Positions 39,317-50,278 of a DNA stretch of 64,000 nucleotides are shown here, piece after piece (the first letter of the stretch is position 1; each line of letters begins with the position of its first letter). The position numbers were made by a program, and so were the translations under genes. The notes below the pieces were generated by a model. The model was not told the DNA's origin and ran no database searches. It worked only from the letters and a program-made list of their open reading frames with translations. Location: assembly GCA_963795435.1 (NCBI GenBank), contig CAWCHV010000007.1:1550001-1614000 (forward strand), in the 5' to 3' direction. Source of the DNA: JAFKFI01 sp963795435 (lineage in GTDB: Bacteria > Pseudomonadota > Alphaproteobacteria > Acetobacterales > Acetobacteraceae).

Positions 39317-40396
39317 TTATCGGAGTTCCATCGGTAGCCCTCGGGCGTCGAATCGCACCCTGACATGGCGAGGCTTACTCCCCTGCCCGCGCCAATCCAA
39401 CTGCTCCACCCGGGTCAGCACGAACTCTGATCCGCCATCCGGTACCAGCGCGACCCAAGAATCGGGCGCTCCGCAAAGCCGGTCGAAACTCTCCCGCCTG
39501 ATGTTGAAGATCTGTTTGGTTGGCCCACCGCATGAGCGTCCGCAGATCACATGCAGCTTGCGCCCGCTGGACGGGTCTTCAAAAGCGTTCCGATTACGGG
39601 CGAGCTTAACACCCCATCGTCCTTCGATCTCCGCAGCGACCTTCACGACTTTGTCGAATGAGCGCCGAGGACGCCGCTTGGGAGAACAAACCATAGGTCG
39701 CGTCTTCTCCGTCGGCAGCGACCGAGCCCATTCAGCGAGCTCGAGCGGCTGACCACGTCCGTCGAATCGGACCGAGAGAAAACGAGCTTCGGAATCCGCC
39801 TGCTGCCCACCCCGCCACGGAACCTGGTTGGCGGGTAACAGCAAGAACTGCTTGCTTTCGTTGGGCACCAGTGCAACCCACGGATCCGGGTGCCGCTCGA
39901 GGGCGAGAAGCGTACGAGAGTGAATGTGAAAGATGAACACGCCGGTTAGGTCTGGACGCCGTCCGCTGATCACTTGCACGGCTCTGCCGCTGACCGTATC
40001 GACGAACAGGTTGTGGTCGCGCGTGAACACCGCGCCCCACTCCTTCGCGACTCCTTCCGCCACCTGTTTGACCCGCGCGAATGAGCGGCGATGTTTCTCC
40101 TGGGGCGTCCCTTCGATGCCCTTCTGGATCCGCCGCACCGCCTTCAGGGCGGTCGGCCCCACGTCCGAACGGCGGAACAGCATGGTCTGCCCGCCGTCCA
40201 CCACCTTCCCAGACACGGGTTGGACGCCCAAGAACATGAGGTGGCGCGAAACCCAGGTGTTCGACTTCTGGCCGAGCTCGCGGGCCAGCATCTTGCTCGT
40301 AACGTAATCGGCGAGGAAGCGGTCCCATGCCTCACGGGTGACCCGAAGCCCGCGTTCGTCGAGGCCGTCCGACCCGGATTCGCGGTCACTGGGCAC
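39317..40396 (-). pseudogene. C-terminal part of TniQ/TnsD-like target selector with duplicated domain
   Basis: 359 residues as read. Residues about 18-80 (VTREAWDRFLADYVTSKMLA, VQPVSGKVVDGGQTMLFRRS) look like the last HTH unit of TniQ-family proteins, continuing where the tniQ 5' part stops at the IS1634 insertion. Two copies of an unknown domain of about 115 residues follow (about 105-220 and 245-359). Each has RSF-x-V, a WG-x-x-R-x-N-x-F segment, a D/V-SGR motif, DxWVALVP, a WRG and RFD-x-RG-x-P-x-EL. The alternative is an independent gene downstream of tniQ. The duplicated domain is not one I recognise. Confidence 0.55.
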
Positions 40397-40533
40397 ATCT
40401 GGCCGGCCGCGGTCCGCATAACGTGCTGATATGATTTGATTCTGAGCCCAGGCCCGGCTGCGATCGGCTCAAAAACATAGGCACACGACTCGGCGATATT
40501 GTGATTGCGGCGCGCGTTTGCGTTGGGTTACGC

Positions 40534-42247
40534 ATGGGCATGTATCTGCGGATCACCCAGCGGCAGAACCGCGACGGCTCAACTGTCGCCTACTACGCCC
40601 TCGCCGAAAGCGTGTGGAACGCCGACGCAAAGCAGCCGCAAGCGCATGTGATCCATAGCTTCGGCCGCGCTGATCAGGTCGACCGCGCCGCTCTCGAACG
40701 GCTGGTGAAGAGCATCAACCGCGTACTCGATGACGACACTGGTGCTGCTGCTGGCGGGAGCCCACGGGACATCCCTGAGATCGAGATCGAGCGGGTGTTC
40801 GAACTCGGCGTCGTGCTCGCCGCCCGCACGCTGTGGGAGGAGCTCGGCATCGGTGCGGCGATCCGCGCCTGCGCCGAACGGGCCAATCTCACCGCGCCCC
40901 ACGAGACGGCGCTGTTCGCCATGGCCGCCAATCGGCTCGATGATCCGCTCTCCAAGCTGGCGTGCGCGGAGCGCTGGCTGCCCGACATCGCCTGGCTCCC
41001 TGACGCGACCGGGTTGGGGGTCGATCAATGCTACCGCGCGCTCGACTTCCTGACGGTCTGGGCCGAGCAGATCGAGCGCGACGTGTTCCTCAAGGCCGCC
41101 GACCTGTTCCGCCTTGATGTCGAGCTGATCTTCTACGACACGACCACGGCCTATTTCGAGATCGACGAGCCTGACGAAGATGCGCAGGAGTTTGCCGGTC
41201 GGCTGTATGCGCCGCTGCGCCGGAGAGGTCACAGCAAGGAAGGCCGTGACAACCAGCCGCAGGTCATCATCGCGCTCGCTGTCACGCGCGACGGGATGCC
41301 GGTGCGCTCCTGGGTGCTGCCCGGCGACACCGCCGACGTGACGACGGTCGCCCGCGTCAAGGACGATCTGCGCGCCTGGCGGCTTGGCCGCTGCCTCTTT
41401 GTCGGTGATGCCGGGATGTACTCGGCCGACAACCTGGCGGCGCTCAGCCGCGGCTTGGGGCGCTACATCCTGGCCGTGCCGATGCGTCGCGTGCGCGACA
41501 TCGAGGCTGCGGTCCTGACCCGGCCGGGCCGCTACAAGCAGGTCGCCGACAATCTGCAGGTCAAGGAGGTGTGGGTCGGCGATGGCGAGCGACGCAAGCG
41601 CTACGTCCTCTGCCTCAATCCGCAAGAGGCCGAACGCGAACGCACGCGTCGCCAGCAGTTGCTGGTCGAGCTCGACGCCGAATTGGCGCGGCTGGAGCAG
41701 CGCGAGGACGACCATCCGAAGGCAGCGTGCGCGCTGATGGCGTCACGCCGCTACGGCCGCTACCTGAGTGCGGATTGGCGCGGCCGGCCACAGCTCGATG
41801 CGGCGAAGGTCAAGGCGGCGGAGAAGTTCGACGGCAAGTTCGTGGTGATCAGCAACGACGACACACTGTCGGCCGAGGACATCGCGCTGGGATACAAAGC
41901 GGGGTGGATCATCGAGTTCTTGCTTTAGGCGGTTGAAGCAGACCGGCCTGCAGGTACGGCCGATGTTCCATTGGACGCCCCGCCGCATCGAGGCCCATGT
42001 GAAGCTTTGCGTGTTGGCGCTGCAGATGCAGCGGGCCGCTGAGATCCGCTGCCAGCTTCCCTGGGCACGCATCGCCCATACCCTCGGCGCGCTGAAGGCG
42101 GTGCGCTACCGCTGCGAGGGCCGGGCTATTGTTCAGCGCACGAAAATCGCCGCTGAGATGTCCGCGACACTGAAAACCCTCGGTGTACCAGTGCCTAAGC
42201 AACTCCTCGCCGTCGAAGAGCCACCTCAGACGATCGCCGCGGCATAG
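40534..42247 (+). pseudogene. IS1634/IS4-type transposase, frameshifted
   Basis: ATG at 40534 (MGMYLRITQRQNRDGSTVAY). The frame carries the first Asp in VELIFYDTTTAYFE, the second in LFVGDAGMYSADN, and LSAEDIALGYKAGWIIE, then stops early at 41926. The expected CFRRLKQTG and PMFHWTPRRIEAHVKLCVLA lie in the next frame, ending at 42247. A single indel near 41917 would repair it. The insertion separates the two halves of tniQ. Exact element ends are unclear; a shared ttgcgttgg at 40518 and 42267-42275 (inverted) may mark them. Confidence 0.85.
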
Positions 42248-43976
42248 ACACACGCCCGGAATCCGTCCAACGCAAGCCATTGAGATCTCGACCAATTTCA
42301 GGCCGTCTGCCTAGCCGCCGCGAACCCAGGTCCGAGCGGGTGGTCTCGAGCAGACCCCGCCTCACCCAGTGGTGGACCGAGGGGTACTTGATGCCGATCT
42401 GCTTGGCGGCGTCCAAGATCGAGAGGGTCTCCTTTGTGGACGGGAGCACGCGGTCGACCTCTGCCAACGACAAGCGAGTCTTCAGCAGGCCCTTCTCCGT
42501 CGGCACAATCGCATCCGGCCGGAGCCGTCCATCGACGAGGGCTCGACAGATGTCGGGCACCGTCCGGCCCGGGGCGGTCGCGCTTACGATGGTGCACAGC
42601 CTACGCCGCCTAGCCTCCTCTCTGGTCAGCTTCATGCGGTGTGTGGTGCATGCGGTGACGAGTTCGGCGATCTCGGCACGCCGGAACGGCTTCAACTCCA
42701 GCACGAGTTCCGAAGGCGGCAGGCGCCGAATCAGTCCCTGGGTCTCCAGCTGCTCCATCACCTTGCGGCCGACCCCAAGTTCGCGGCGGGCCTCGTCCGG
42801 CAACAGGAAGTCGTTGACCTCGTCCAAGATCTGCCGGAACGCGTCGGCTCTCATCAGAGAGGGCAGACCTGCCCCTCGGGGCGCAAGCTCATAGAGACCG
42901 CGACGCCGCGCAAGTCGCAGGATCGATGAGCCGCTCATGCCAAGGGCACTCTGTGCCTCCGCCGTGGTGATGAACATGTGACGGATCTCGGCACCCGGCG
43001 CGTAACGACCCAGTGTCCGGGCCGTGGTGGCGAGATCGCCCTGCGAGGCCGCGTATTGTGCAAACTCTTGCCCCAACGGCGCACCCCAGGGCTCCCGGGC
43101 CCAGTGATAGACCTTGGTCGACAGGGTGCCGAATGCCTTGCGAAGCCCATCCTTACCGGTTCTCTCCGCGGCGCGCGTACGCAATCCATCAAGCAAACGA
43201 TGGAAGCCGTGCGGCCAATTATCGAGAGCGTCCCATCCCCGTGCGACGACATCTGGCAACCGCGCTCCTTGGCGTCGAATGAAGCCGGGCGGCCGCGATG
43301 CCCGCTCGAAGCCGAAGGCGACTTGTCCGAGCAGGAAGCTCACCTTGAGCGCCTCACCGAACCCCATTCCCAGAGGCCCGGCGCGATCCGATGCTTCCGA
43401 ATGCGCGAGCCGATGCAGTGCCGCCATCGCGGTGAGCGCGCCGACCGGGGCCGGATCGCAGGGCGCGTCCCGTAGGTCCGCGTTGCATTTGGGTGAGCGG
43501 GAGCAGCGATGAACGCTGGAGTTGAACCAGGACAGTGGCGCCTTGCAGGCATGGCACCTGGTGCGCAACCAAATTCGGTGGACGGCACAGACCGGCATTG
43601 CAGTGACCGACCAAAGCGATCGGTGATAAATGGAATCCTTGAGGCACAGAGGACAAACGGCCCGCGCGTCCGGTCGCACCAGTTCACGCCACACTTTGTG
43701 GCCCATGACGGAAAACGAGACGGGATCGCCGGTCCATGGTGTGATCCGTCGGAAGGCAGCTTCATCCTCGACGTTCAGCAGTAGTCTCAATCGAGATCCG
43801 AAATCCCCGTCAGGATCCGTATCGCACATTGTCCAGAGGACGAGAGGCGGCGGATCAATCCGGTGCAGGAGAAGACGGGGATCGCGAAATCGATAAAGAG
43901 CCGCATTCCTGGCAATCAGCCCGGTAAGGCTTTCGCCAGTTTCGGGCGCGACTGATTTCCGGAGCTGGTAGGTCAT
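42195..43976 (-). pseudogene. tniQ: TniQ/TnsD-like transposition target selector, 5' part
   Basis: From ATG 43976 (overlapping the tnsC stop) the protein has the TniQ N-terminal domain: PETGESLTGLIARNAAL, and a zinc finger with Cys108, Cys111, Cys130, His133, Cys141 and Cys144. Then come several HTH-like modules (TAEAQSALGMSGSSILRLAR; FLLPDEARRELGVGRKVMEQ; ILDAAKQIGIKYPSVHHWVR). Family resemblance ends near TTRSDLGSRRLGRR (about 42300), where IS1634-derived sequence takes over. TniQ/TnsD proteins bind the target site and recruit TnsC. The rest of the gene appears to be at 39317-40396, giving an original protein of roughly 900 residues, long for the family. Confidence 0.85.
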
Positions 43977-44911
43977 GCTGCTTCCCTACCCCGATCCCGA
44001 CGAGATCGGTCAGCGACGGCTTTTACGACCCGCTCAGTGGAAAGACCCTCCGTACGAAATGGGTTGACCTTGCCGGGAGGACTCACAGCTAAAAACTCGT
44101 CGACCACATTTGCGAGCAGTTCGTCCGTGAGTTTCGGTAGCCCTTGCTGCTTTGCCAGGCGCCGCGCCTTCGCGATCAAGTCGGCTGAGCGGCGCAAAAG
44201 TCCGCCAGCGAACAGGTAGATTTTCTTGGCGGTCTCCACGGTGCCGAGGCCCGAGCGTTCTGGCATTCCGAGCGCGACATCGATCGCATGCAAGGTCTGA
44301 CGGAATTCCTTCTGGTCCCGTTCATCGCCCCAGTCGTAGGGGGTGAGCACGCATCCTGGAAACGTGCGCTGGTCCAGCATGTCATTACCCTGAAGAACAC
44401 GCTCGGTGCTCAGCTCGCCAACGAGGATGAGTGGGCAAGCACGCATATTGAGGAAGCCGGTAACCCAGTGGCCGACCGCATGGTTGACGCGATCCGTTTT
44501 GTCATCGATCAGGCGGTGAAATTCTTCGAGCGCGATCACGTCGTAACCTTGGTCTTCAACCGCATCCTTCGCCCGCCGCAACTTATCTCCTTCCGAGCCG
44601 TACTCGGGATTGGGATCGCCGAGCCCCTCAAGGAAGTGTTCGCCCAGCTTGGTGCCCCTCGTGCAATTGGGCGCAACTTCGAGGGTCAGCATTTTCCAAC
44701 CCTTCGGTCGACAGACGATCTGGTCAAAGTAGGTCAAGGTTTGAGTCTTGCCGATGCCAGGTGGACCGAAAAGCCGCGTTGCCTTGCAGTACTTTCGCTC
44801 CCAGCCGTACTCGATCACCTCCATCATCGCTTCGAATCCGTGGCGGGTCCGGCTGGTTTGGTAAAAGATGTTGCTCAAAGCATCGGGGTTTCGCTTCTGC
44901 CGGTCAGGCAT
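43973..44911 (-). CDS. tnsC: TnsC/TniB-like transposition AAA+ ATPase
   Basis: 312 residues. Walker A GPPGIGKT is at 49-56 and Walker B YDVIALEEF at 123-131; the sensor region is CPLILVGELSTERVL. This is the AAA_22/TniB fold that oligomerises on DNA, links TniQ-marked targets to TnsB and stimulates transposition. Its start overlaps the tnsB stop by 8 bases and its stop overlaps the tniQ start (atga), so the operon is translationally coupled. It appears intact. Confidence 0.93.
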   Translation of the reverse strand: MPDRQKRNPDALSNIFYQTSRTRHGFEAMMEVIEYGWERKYCKATRLFGPPGIGKTQTLTYFDQIVCRPKGWKMLTLEVAPNCTRGTKLGEHFLEGLGDPNPEYGSEGDKLRRAKDAVEDQGYDVIALEEFHRLIDDKTDRVNHAVGHWVTGFLNMRACPLILVGELSTERVLQGNDMLDQRTFPGCVLTPYDWGDERDQKEFRQTLHAIDVALGMPERSGLGTVETAKKIYLFAGGLLRRSADLIAKARRLAKQQGLPKLTDELLANVVDEFLAVSPPGKVNPFRTEGLSTERVVKAVADRSRRDRGREAA

Positions 44912-47181
44912 TGTCGTCGTCCTTGCGATCGTTCACGAACATGTTTGCCTGCACAGCGGCATCGAGGTCATCCATGTCATCCCAACGATCCAAGTCACTG
45001 AGGTCGGCAGGACGGTCTGGATCCGTAACCTTCCCCTTCTCGGGCAGGACGTCCCGCGGAAGCGCGGCTTTGCCGCGTGGACGGCGCGACTTCCCAGGCT
45101 TCCGACCCGCGGCTTTTGGGGTGGTCTCATCGGTCGTTGGCTCGGTAGCCGACTGGTCCGCATCGGCATAGGCGCCTTCGGTCGATACAGGCTGGGGATC
45201 CTCGTCCGAACCGTCGTCTTCGGGCCCGAATAGCTCATCCCCGATATCGTCCTCGACCTCGCTTTCGAAGGCGGGAGCGTCTTCGTACATTTCGGCCGCC
45301 CTCTTTCTGAGCTTCGCGAGCGCCCGCATTGCCCGACGCCTGTTCGTGAGGCCATCGCGACCACGAACGCGTTCCTCCAGTGAGTGACGGATCATCGCGT
45401 AGGCTTTTGAGATGCCAGCCTCGCCAGCCAGTAACTCGGGATTGTTGCGCTGGATGGCGCGCGCCATCTTATGGACGTCGAGCGTGATTCCCTGCACACG
45501 CTGCCGCATCGATTTTTGCACGCGCAGTTCGAGGTAGTCGTTCAGAGTCGGATCCATGTACCAGATTCGTGTCAGATCATTCGGGTCGACCTTCACGCTG
45601 ACGATGCTTGGGACGCCCCTCGTAGTCCGGTAGGTGACAAACTGCGGACTGTCGTACCAGAGACCCTCGAGTAGGATTCCCTGTCGTTGCGGCTTCCGGA
45701 AATAGAGAAGCAAGAGAACGATGGCCAGCTTCCGAGGATCCGGCAACGGCTTCATATGGTTCAGGGCGACACTCGCGCTCCAAAGTCGGATGGGGGAGTC
45801 GTTGAGAATCCGGTGCCGCCCGACGTGATAGATGTCGACGATAAAACGGGTGATGGTCGTCTCGAGCTCGGCGAGCGTGCATACCGCGACCTTCTCGGGT
45901 ACCCTCTCCTGGCTGCGCAGGTAGAAATTGGAGAACGTGGATCCAGGCAGCTTGTGACAGATCGAATGCAGAAGAGTTTTGATGACCCGCTCGATCCGTC
46001 CGCGATACCAGGCTTTCAATACCGGTGACCGGCTGACTTCGATTCCCAGCCGAGAGCAGATCTGTTTCAGCGCCTTTGACTTGAACTCGCGCGCATTGTC
46101 GGTCACGATCTCGTCCGGAACCCCGCAAATTGGGTACGGGTTTCTCAGATCGGGAACCCGGACGATCAGATCCTCCTTCAGCGAAATGCCTTTTCGAAGG
46201 CACTCGATCACGGGCTGAATGCCTGGGGCATCCCATCCGATGTGGAATGCAGGGATCGCCCTGCTATATCGATCGATCGCGACAGTCAGCGTTGGTCTGC
46301 CGATGGGCAGTCCGGTCACCTCGTCGATGACGATCACGTCGAGAACGGTGTGATCCATCTCCCAGCACTCGTTGTGACGAGTGGCCGCCGGTCCATCCTC
46401 GACGGGTGCGTGGCGGTGATGCGCGGCAGCCTTGCCCCGGCGGCAGAAATCGCTCGTGAAGAGATCGATTTCCCGGGCCGCGGCGTAAGCCGACGAAAGC
46501 CGGGGAAACTTGGGGCGTTCGGATTCGGGCAGATGCCGGTGGGCTTCTTCCCAGTCGTTTTCGGCTAGCTTGTAGGCTCCGATCACCGTCTCGGGGTCGT
46601 CAGCCAGGTAGTGACTTCTCAATCAGTTCCCGGAACTGCGACTTCAGTCCGGGGTCGATTCGGTCGCTAGTGTTTCCGCAACGTGAGGTTGTCGGAAGCA
46701 GGGAGTTGATGTCACCACCTGACTCCACCCATGCGGCCAGCCTGCGACACAGGGTTCGCGGGCTTGGTGGTTTGGGGTCGCGCTCGGCCTTGGCGACTTC
46801 CGCGATCAGCGGCGCCAGACCTTCGGTCCGCGCCGGACAGCCCGCGCTTTCCCATCTGCGGATGTATTTGTGCATCATCCGAGCTGCGGACCTGTCTGCC
46901 GGTGATGCGGAGTCAAAATTGGGCAGCGGCTTCTTGCCCTCGGCGACCAGGCGGGCTGACTCAGCTTCCGCCTGTCCAAGGATCTCGATCTTCCCGTGGT
47001 GCTGAAGATCCATGATTTCGGAGTCAGAGAAGTCGACACGGAGCCTGTTGTCAGCCTCGAAGATGTGCCTGCGCTGTTTGTCGCGCGCTCGGCCGCGGTA
47101 ATCATAGAGTTGCCCCTCGAAGCGGATCACCTGCTTCGGCGGGAAGACCATGTGCACATTGAAGGCGCCCAGCGATTTCAT
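44904..47181 (-). pseudogene. tnsB: TnsB/TniA-like DDE transposase, frameshifted
   Basis: From ATG 47181 (overlapping the tnsA stop) the N-terminal DNA-binding part reads to FRELIEKSLPG and stops at 46600. The rest, beginning HYLADDPETVIGAYKLAEND, is one base out of frame and runs to 44904. Removing one T near 46612 gives about 758 residues. The DDE core sits in the second part: Asp90 (CWEMDHT), Asp175 (EIVTDNARE) and Glu211 (RGRIERVIK), numbered from 46622. TnsB cuts and joins the 3' ends. An acidic, disordered C-terminus (AFESEVEDDIGDELFGPEDD) matches the TnsC-interacting tail of TnsB. A natural +1 frameshift cannot be excluded. Confidence 0.88.
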
Positions 47182-47867
47182 CGCAGGCCCTCCCAGGACA
47201 CGAGTTGGACGCTCATGTCGGCGAAATCCGTAGCCCAGAGGTCGAGCCGGATCTTTCTGCGCGTCGCCAGAGCGAAGACCGTTGCCCGCACGTCGCCGCT
47301 GCCGGACAACCGATCTTCGAGAACTTTCAACTTGACCTGAACGCCTTTTGACAGCGCGCCGACCACGGCGAGCTCAGTGCCAGGGTCGGAATCCACGCCT
47401 CGATAGCCCAAGACAAAGCGAGCGTTGCGGAGCCGAGGCTCCCGGCACACCCGGCTTTCGAGCATGGTCGTGTAGGTGATGCCCCGCTCGCCGTAGACCT
47501 GGGTCAGCAACTCGGTAAGTTCACAGCGGCCGGGCAAGCCCGCGGAGGAGTTTCGGATGACATCGGCCATAACGACTCGACGGCCAGACTTGATCCGGAG
47601 CGCGGGAGAACAGGTGCGATTGCGGCCATCGACGATCAAGGTCACGCGCTCCGGCATGACCTCGATCGAGTCAATCCGTGGATCGAGCGCGAGGATCGAG
47701 ATCGCTGCCCGCTCTCTCTGGGTCCGCCAATTCAGGACGGTTCCGTTGCGATCGAGCGGGAAGTCGCCGCTGAACCGGCGGGTCAGCCCTTCGCTGACCT
47801 TCCGCCAATCATCGGCGGTTAGCTCGGCGATGTGACTCGCCACATGGTCGTCTACAGAAAGGGCCAC
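47178..47867 (-). CDS. tnsA: TnsA-like protein, apparently without catalytic residues
   Basis: 229 residues, first in the tns operon. The N-terminal endonuclease-like domain pattern is retained (WRTQRERAAISILALDPRID, VMPERVTLIVDG). Where TnsA nucleases have PDF, this has SPAL (87-90), and where they have ExK or QxK, this has ADV (101-103). So Asp, Glu/Gln and Lys of the PD-(D/E)XK site seem replaced by Ala, Ala and Val. The C-terminal half (about 110-229) resembles the TnsC-contacting winged-helix part. If so, it would not cut the 5' ends. The alignment is by eye. Confidence 0.72.
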   Translation of the reverse strand: MALSVDDHVASHIAELTADDWRKVSEGLTRRFSGDFPLDRNGTVLNWRTQRERAAISILALDPRIDSIEVMPERVTLIVDGRNRTCSPALRIKSGRRVVMADVIRNSSAGLPGRCELTELLTQVYGERGITYTTMLESRVCREPRLRNARFVLGYRGVDSDPGTELAVVGALSKGVQVKLKVLEDRLSGSGDVRATVFALATRRKIRLDLWATDFADMSVQLVSWEGLR

Positions 47868-48690
47868 GATCGGCTCCCGGCATGGCTTGAACTGCCGCGC
47901 TGTTCGGCGCGACGGGCGGAAGCGGGGAAAGCCCCGTTATTCGCCAGCCAGGAGTGGGAGCCGAGAGTCCGCGCACGCGGGTACCCGTGCCCAGACGGAT
48001 GAAGCATCCGCGAGGACGAGACCGGTTGACACCGGGATCGACGGCGAGCGCAGAAGGTGGGTTCGGGATCAAGACCAGACCTCGTGGGCTAGGGCGCAAA
48101 AGAGCACTCCCGTCACCCGCGTGGGTTCCGGCAGCGGTTAGGCGCGCTGGGGTATGGTCTGTTCCATGGGCGGAGCTCCTACCATGCCGGATCCATGCTG
48201 TCGACTCTTGGATGCAGGGCGCAGCTCAATGATTTCCAACGGTGTTATTCCTGAGCCACACCGGAATGCCGGGTCGCCGGGATCCAGCCGTTTCGCGTTG
48301 AGCATCGAGCAACCTGCATTCCGAAAGGACGCGGTGCCCCCGCCCGAAAGACGGGGGCGATCGGAAGAGAGCAGATGAAATCGGCTAGCGGCTCTCCGCA
48401 GAGCCCTTCACCTGCACGCCGACCGACCTATTCGCGACATGCAGGTGATGAGGTGGACGTAGCCGAGAACCACCGCTTTCGGGGCGATCGGTGAGCTCGG
48501 ACTCGTGACCAGATCCCTCGTCATGGCAGAGAACGTATAGGGAACGGTCGGGTGAGTCAAGCAGGCGATGAGCCGCGCCTTGGATGGCATTGGAACCGTA
48601 GACGAAGCGCCTGAACCGTCTTTGGCAGCCCAGCTCCGGAGGCCCCCTTTTTCACAAGCCCGACCAAGGCGCTTCGCGATGTACCTGGCC
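47868..48690. other. Leader region upstream of tnsA; no supported gene
   Basis: About 820 bases without a recognisable protein. It contains several short GC-rich hairpins (for example ggggctttcccc near 47922-47935 and cgcgggtacccgtg near 47978). The tns promoter should lie here on the minus strand, but no convincing -35/-10 pair is visible. No CRISPR-like repeat array is present. Confidence 0.4.
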
Positions 48691-48693
48691 AGA

Positions 48694-49065
48694 CTACTCT
48701 GCGTAAGGCACCAAACGCGCTGTCACGTAAATATTGGGCTCATTCAGTGTGACGTTCGTCGTGTACTCAACAGTGTTGAATCTCATACCTGCCAACGTAT
48801 CCGTGGGTTTGATCCCACTGATTTCTGCCTGGCATGTGTACCCGATGCCGAACCGGGTGCCGACGGTTCGACGGATATGCGTCAATGACAGGTCTCCCTC
48901 CGCAGCCAGGTGCAATTTGTCCTTCAGGATGCTCACCACCAATGGTTTGACACGATCGTCAGTGCAACCAGGAGCAGGGTTCATCGCGCTGTATGCGAAC
49001 GCCGCGCTCCCCACGCACCATATCGCGCCAATGATGACTCCGGCTTTCAACCAATTTGAAACCAT
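48694..49065 (-). CDS. Hypothetical protein with N-terminal membrane anchor or signal
   Basis: About 123 residues from MVSNWLKAGVIIGAIWCVGS at 49065; a start at 49101 is also open. One hydrophobic segment (residues 6-25) is a signal or anchor. The remainder (TDDRVKPLVVSILKDKLHLA, then CQAEISG and VEYTTNVTLNEPNIYVTARL) looks like a small beta-rich periplasmic domain with two cysteines. No family recognised. It lies between the tns operon and the R-M genes and is probably cargo. Confidence 0.55.
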   Translation of the reverse strand: MVSNWLKAGVIIGAIWCVGSAAFAYSAMNPAPGCTDDRVKPLVVSILKDKLHLAAEGDLSLTHIRRTVGTRFGIGYTCQAEISGIKPTDTLAGMRFNTVEYTTNVTLNEPNIYVTARLVPYAE

Positions 49066-49335
49066 TACGCGCTCCACGATGGCTCCCGCCCTTGTTGACA
49101 ATCAACATCGTTAGCATGGCACGTATCTTCGCGCCATCGTCCGCATTGCGCGCCAAGTCGGAGCGGGAGACGCGCGAAGCGTCCATGTGTATCGTCCACT
49201 CCGACGGCGCGCCGCTGAAGCCTACTAGGAACGGGCGGGCCCACATCGAGGCACTCGCAATTCGCCCTGCCATGATCTTGGATCGCCGCAGGTTCGGTCA
49301 CTTGCTAACGTCTGACCACAAGGAGTACGATGCAC

Positions 49336-50064
49336 TCAAGTGGTTCCCCAATCCTCGTGGGCAAGCGGATCCGAGTTGAGTTCGGCTCGAACTTCCCTCC
49401 ACGTTGGCATGTTTCGATCCATCAGTTCGACGAATCTGTCCGAATGGGTCGGTTCCAGTAAGTGCGTCAATTCGTGAAGGACGACGTAGTCCAGACAGCG
49501 AGGGAGCTTCTTTGCCAACTCGACGTTGAGCCACACGCGCTTCGCCGCCACGCTGCAAGTGCCCCATTTCGTTTTCATACGCTTTACGCCCCACGATGGG
49601 ACCTCAACGCCAAGAGCCGATGCCCAGCCCTCAACGAGTGGGGCGGCTAGTTGCTTCAGTTCGCGTCGATACCACCCGTAAAAGGCAGCGGTTCGAGCGG
49701 ATGTGTCGTCCGAACGCACATGGAATTCTAACTTTCCCCCGTTCCGGACCACGATCTTCCATGACCGCGCACCCTCGACTACATCGAGACGGTATGGGCG
49801 ACCCTGAACGTAGTGGGTTTCCCCAGACACGAAGCGCCGCTCCGACTGACGGGCTTGCGACTGATATTTCGTCCGCTGCCGCTTGATCCAAGGCAGCCTC
49901 ATGATGACGGCCAACCGCACAGCGTCGTCGTTTACCGCGAGCGGAGCCGCCACACGAACGTGCCCATCTGGTGGGTAGACACCGAGGTGCATGTTTTTGA
50001 TCGGCTTGCGGACGACGTTCACCTCCAGACTGCCAACCGCGATGTTGTGACCTTCAGTAGGCAT
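49336..50064 (-). CDS. YgjP/DUF45-type zinc metallopeptidase
   Basis: 242 residues. The zincin motif HELTH (197-201) is followed by a third ligand region (HSDRFVELMDRNMP), and the diagnostic WGTCS at 167-171 is present. This is the YgjP-like family, often the last gene of type I restriction-modification operons. Its start overlaps the end of hsdR by 11 bases, so it belonged to that operon. Its role there is not established. It appears intact although hsdR and hsdM are broken. Confidence 0.88.
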   Translation of the reverse strand: MPTEGHNIAVGSLEVNVVRKPIKNMHLGVYPPDGHVRVAAPLAVNDDAVRLAVIMRLPWIKRQRTKYQSQARQSERRFVSGETHYVQGRPYRLDVVEGARSWKIVVRNGGKLEFHVRSDDTSARTAAFYGWYRRELKQLAAPLVEGWASALGVEVPSWGVKRMKTKWGTCSVAAKRVWLNVELAKKLPRCLDYVVLHELTHLLEPTHSDRFVELMDRNMPTWREVRAELNSDPLAHEDWGTT

Positions 50065-50278
50065 TTTGGCTCCGAACCAAGTCGAGGACTTGCTCGATCA
50101 TGCCGTCCTCAACGCCGCTCTTCCGAATTGCGTTCCGGACCTCGCGCTCCTTCATCTTGTTGCCGCGCCAGTCATCCTTCTTATACCAGCCGCCTGGACC
50201 GTTGACTTGGATGTGAATTGGCGCGGCTGAGCTGCCCCCGATTTCTCTGGACACCGATTTGTCCGACCGGAGGCAGAT

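Noticed and set aside
39317..40396. Independent restriction or nuclease gene
   Set aside because: No HNH, PD-(D/E)XK or GIY-YIG motif seen; the N-terminal HTH fits a TniQ tail better.
47887..48378. Small plus-strand frames upstream of tnsA as regulator genes
   Set aside because: No helix-turn-helix, no ribosome binding site and Arg/Ser/Pro-rich shadow composition.
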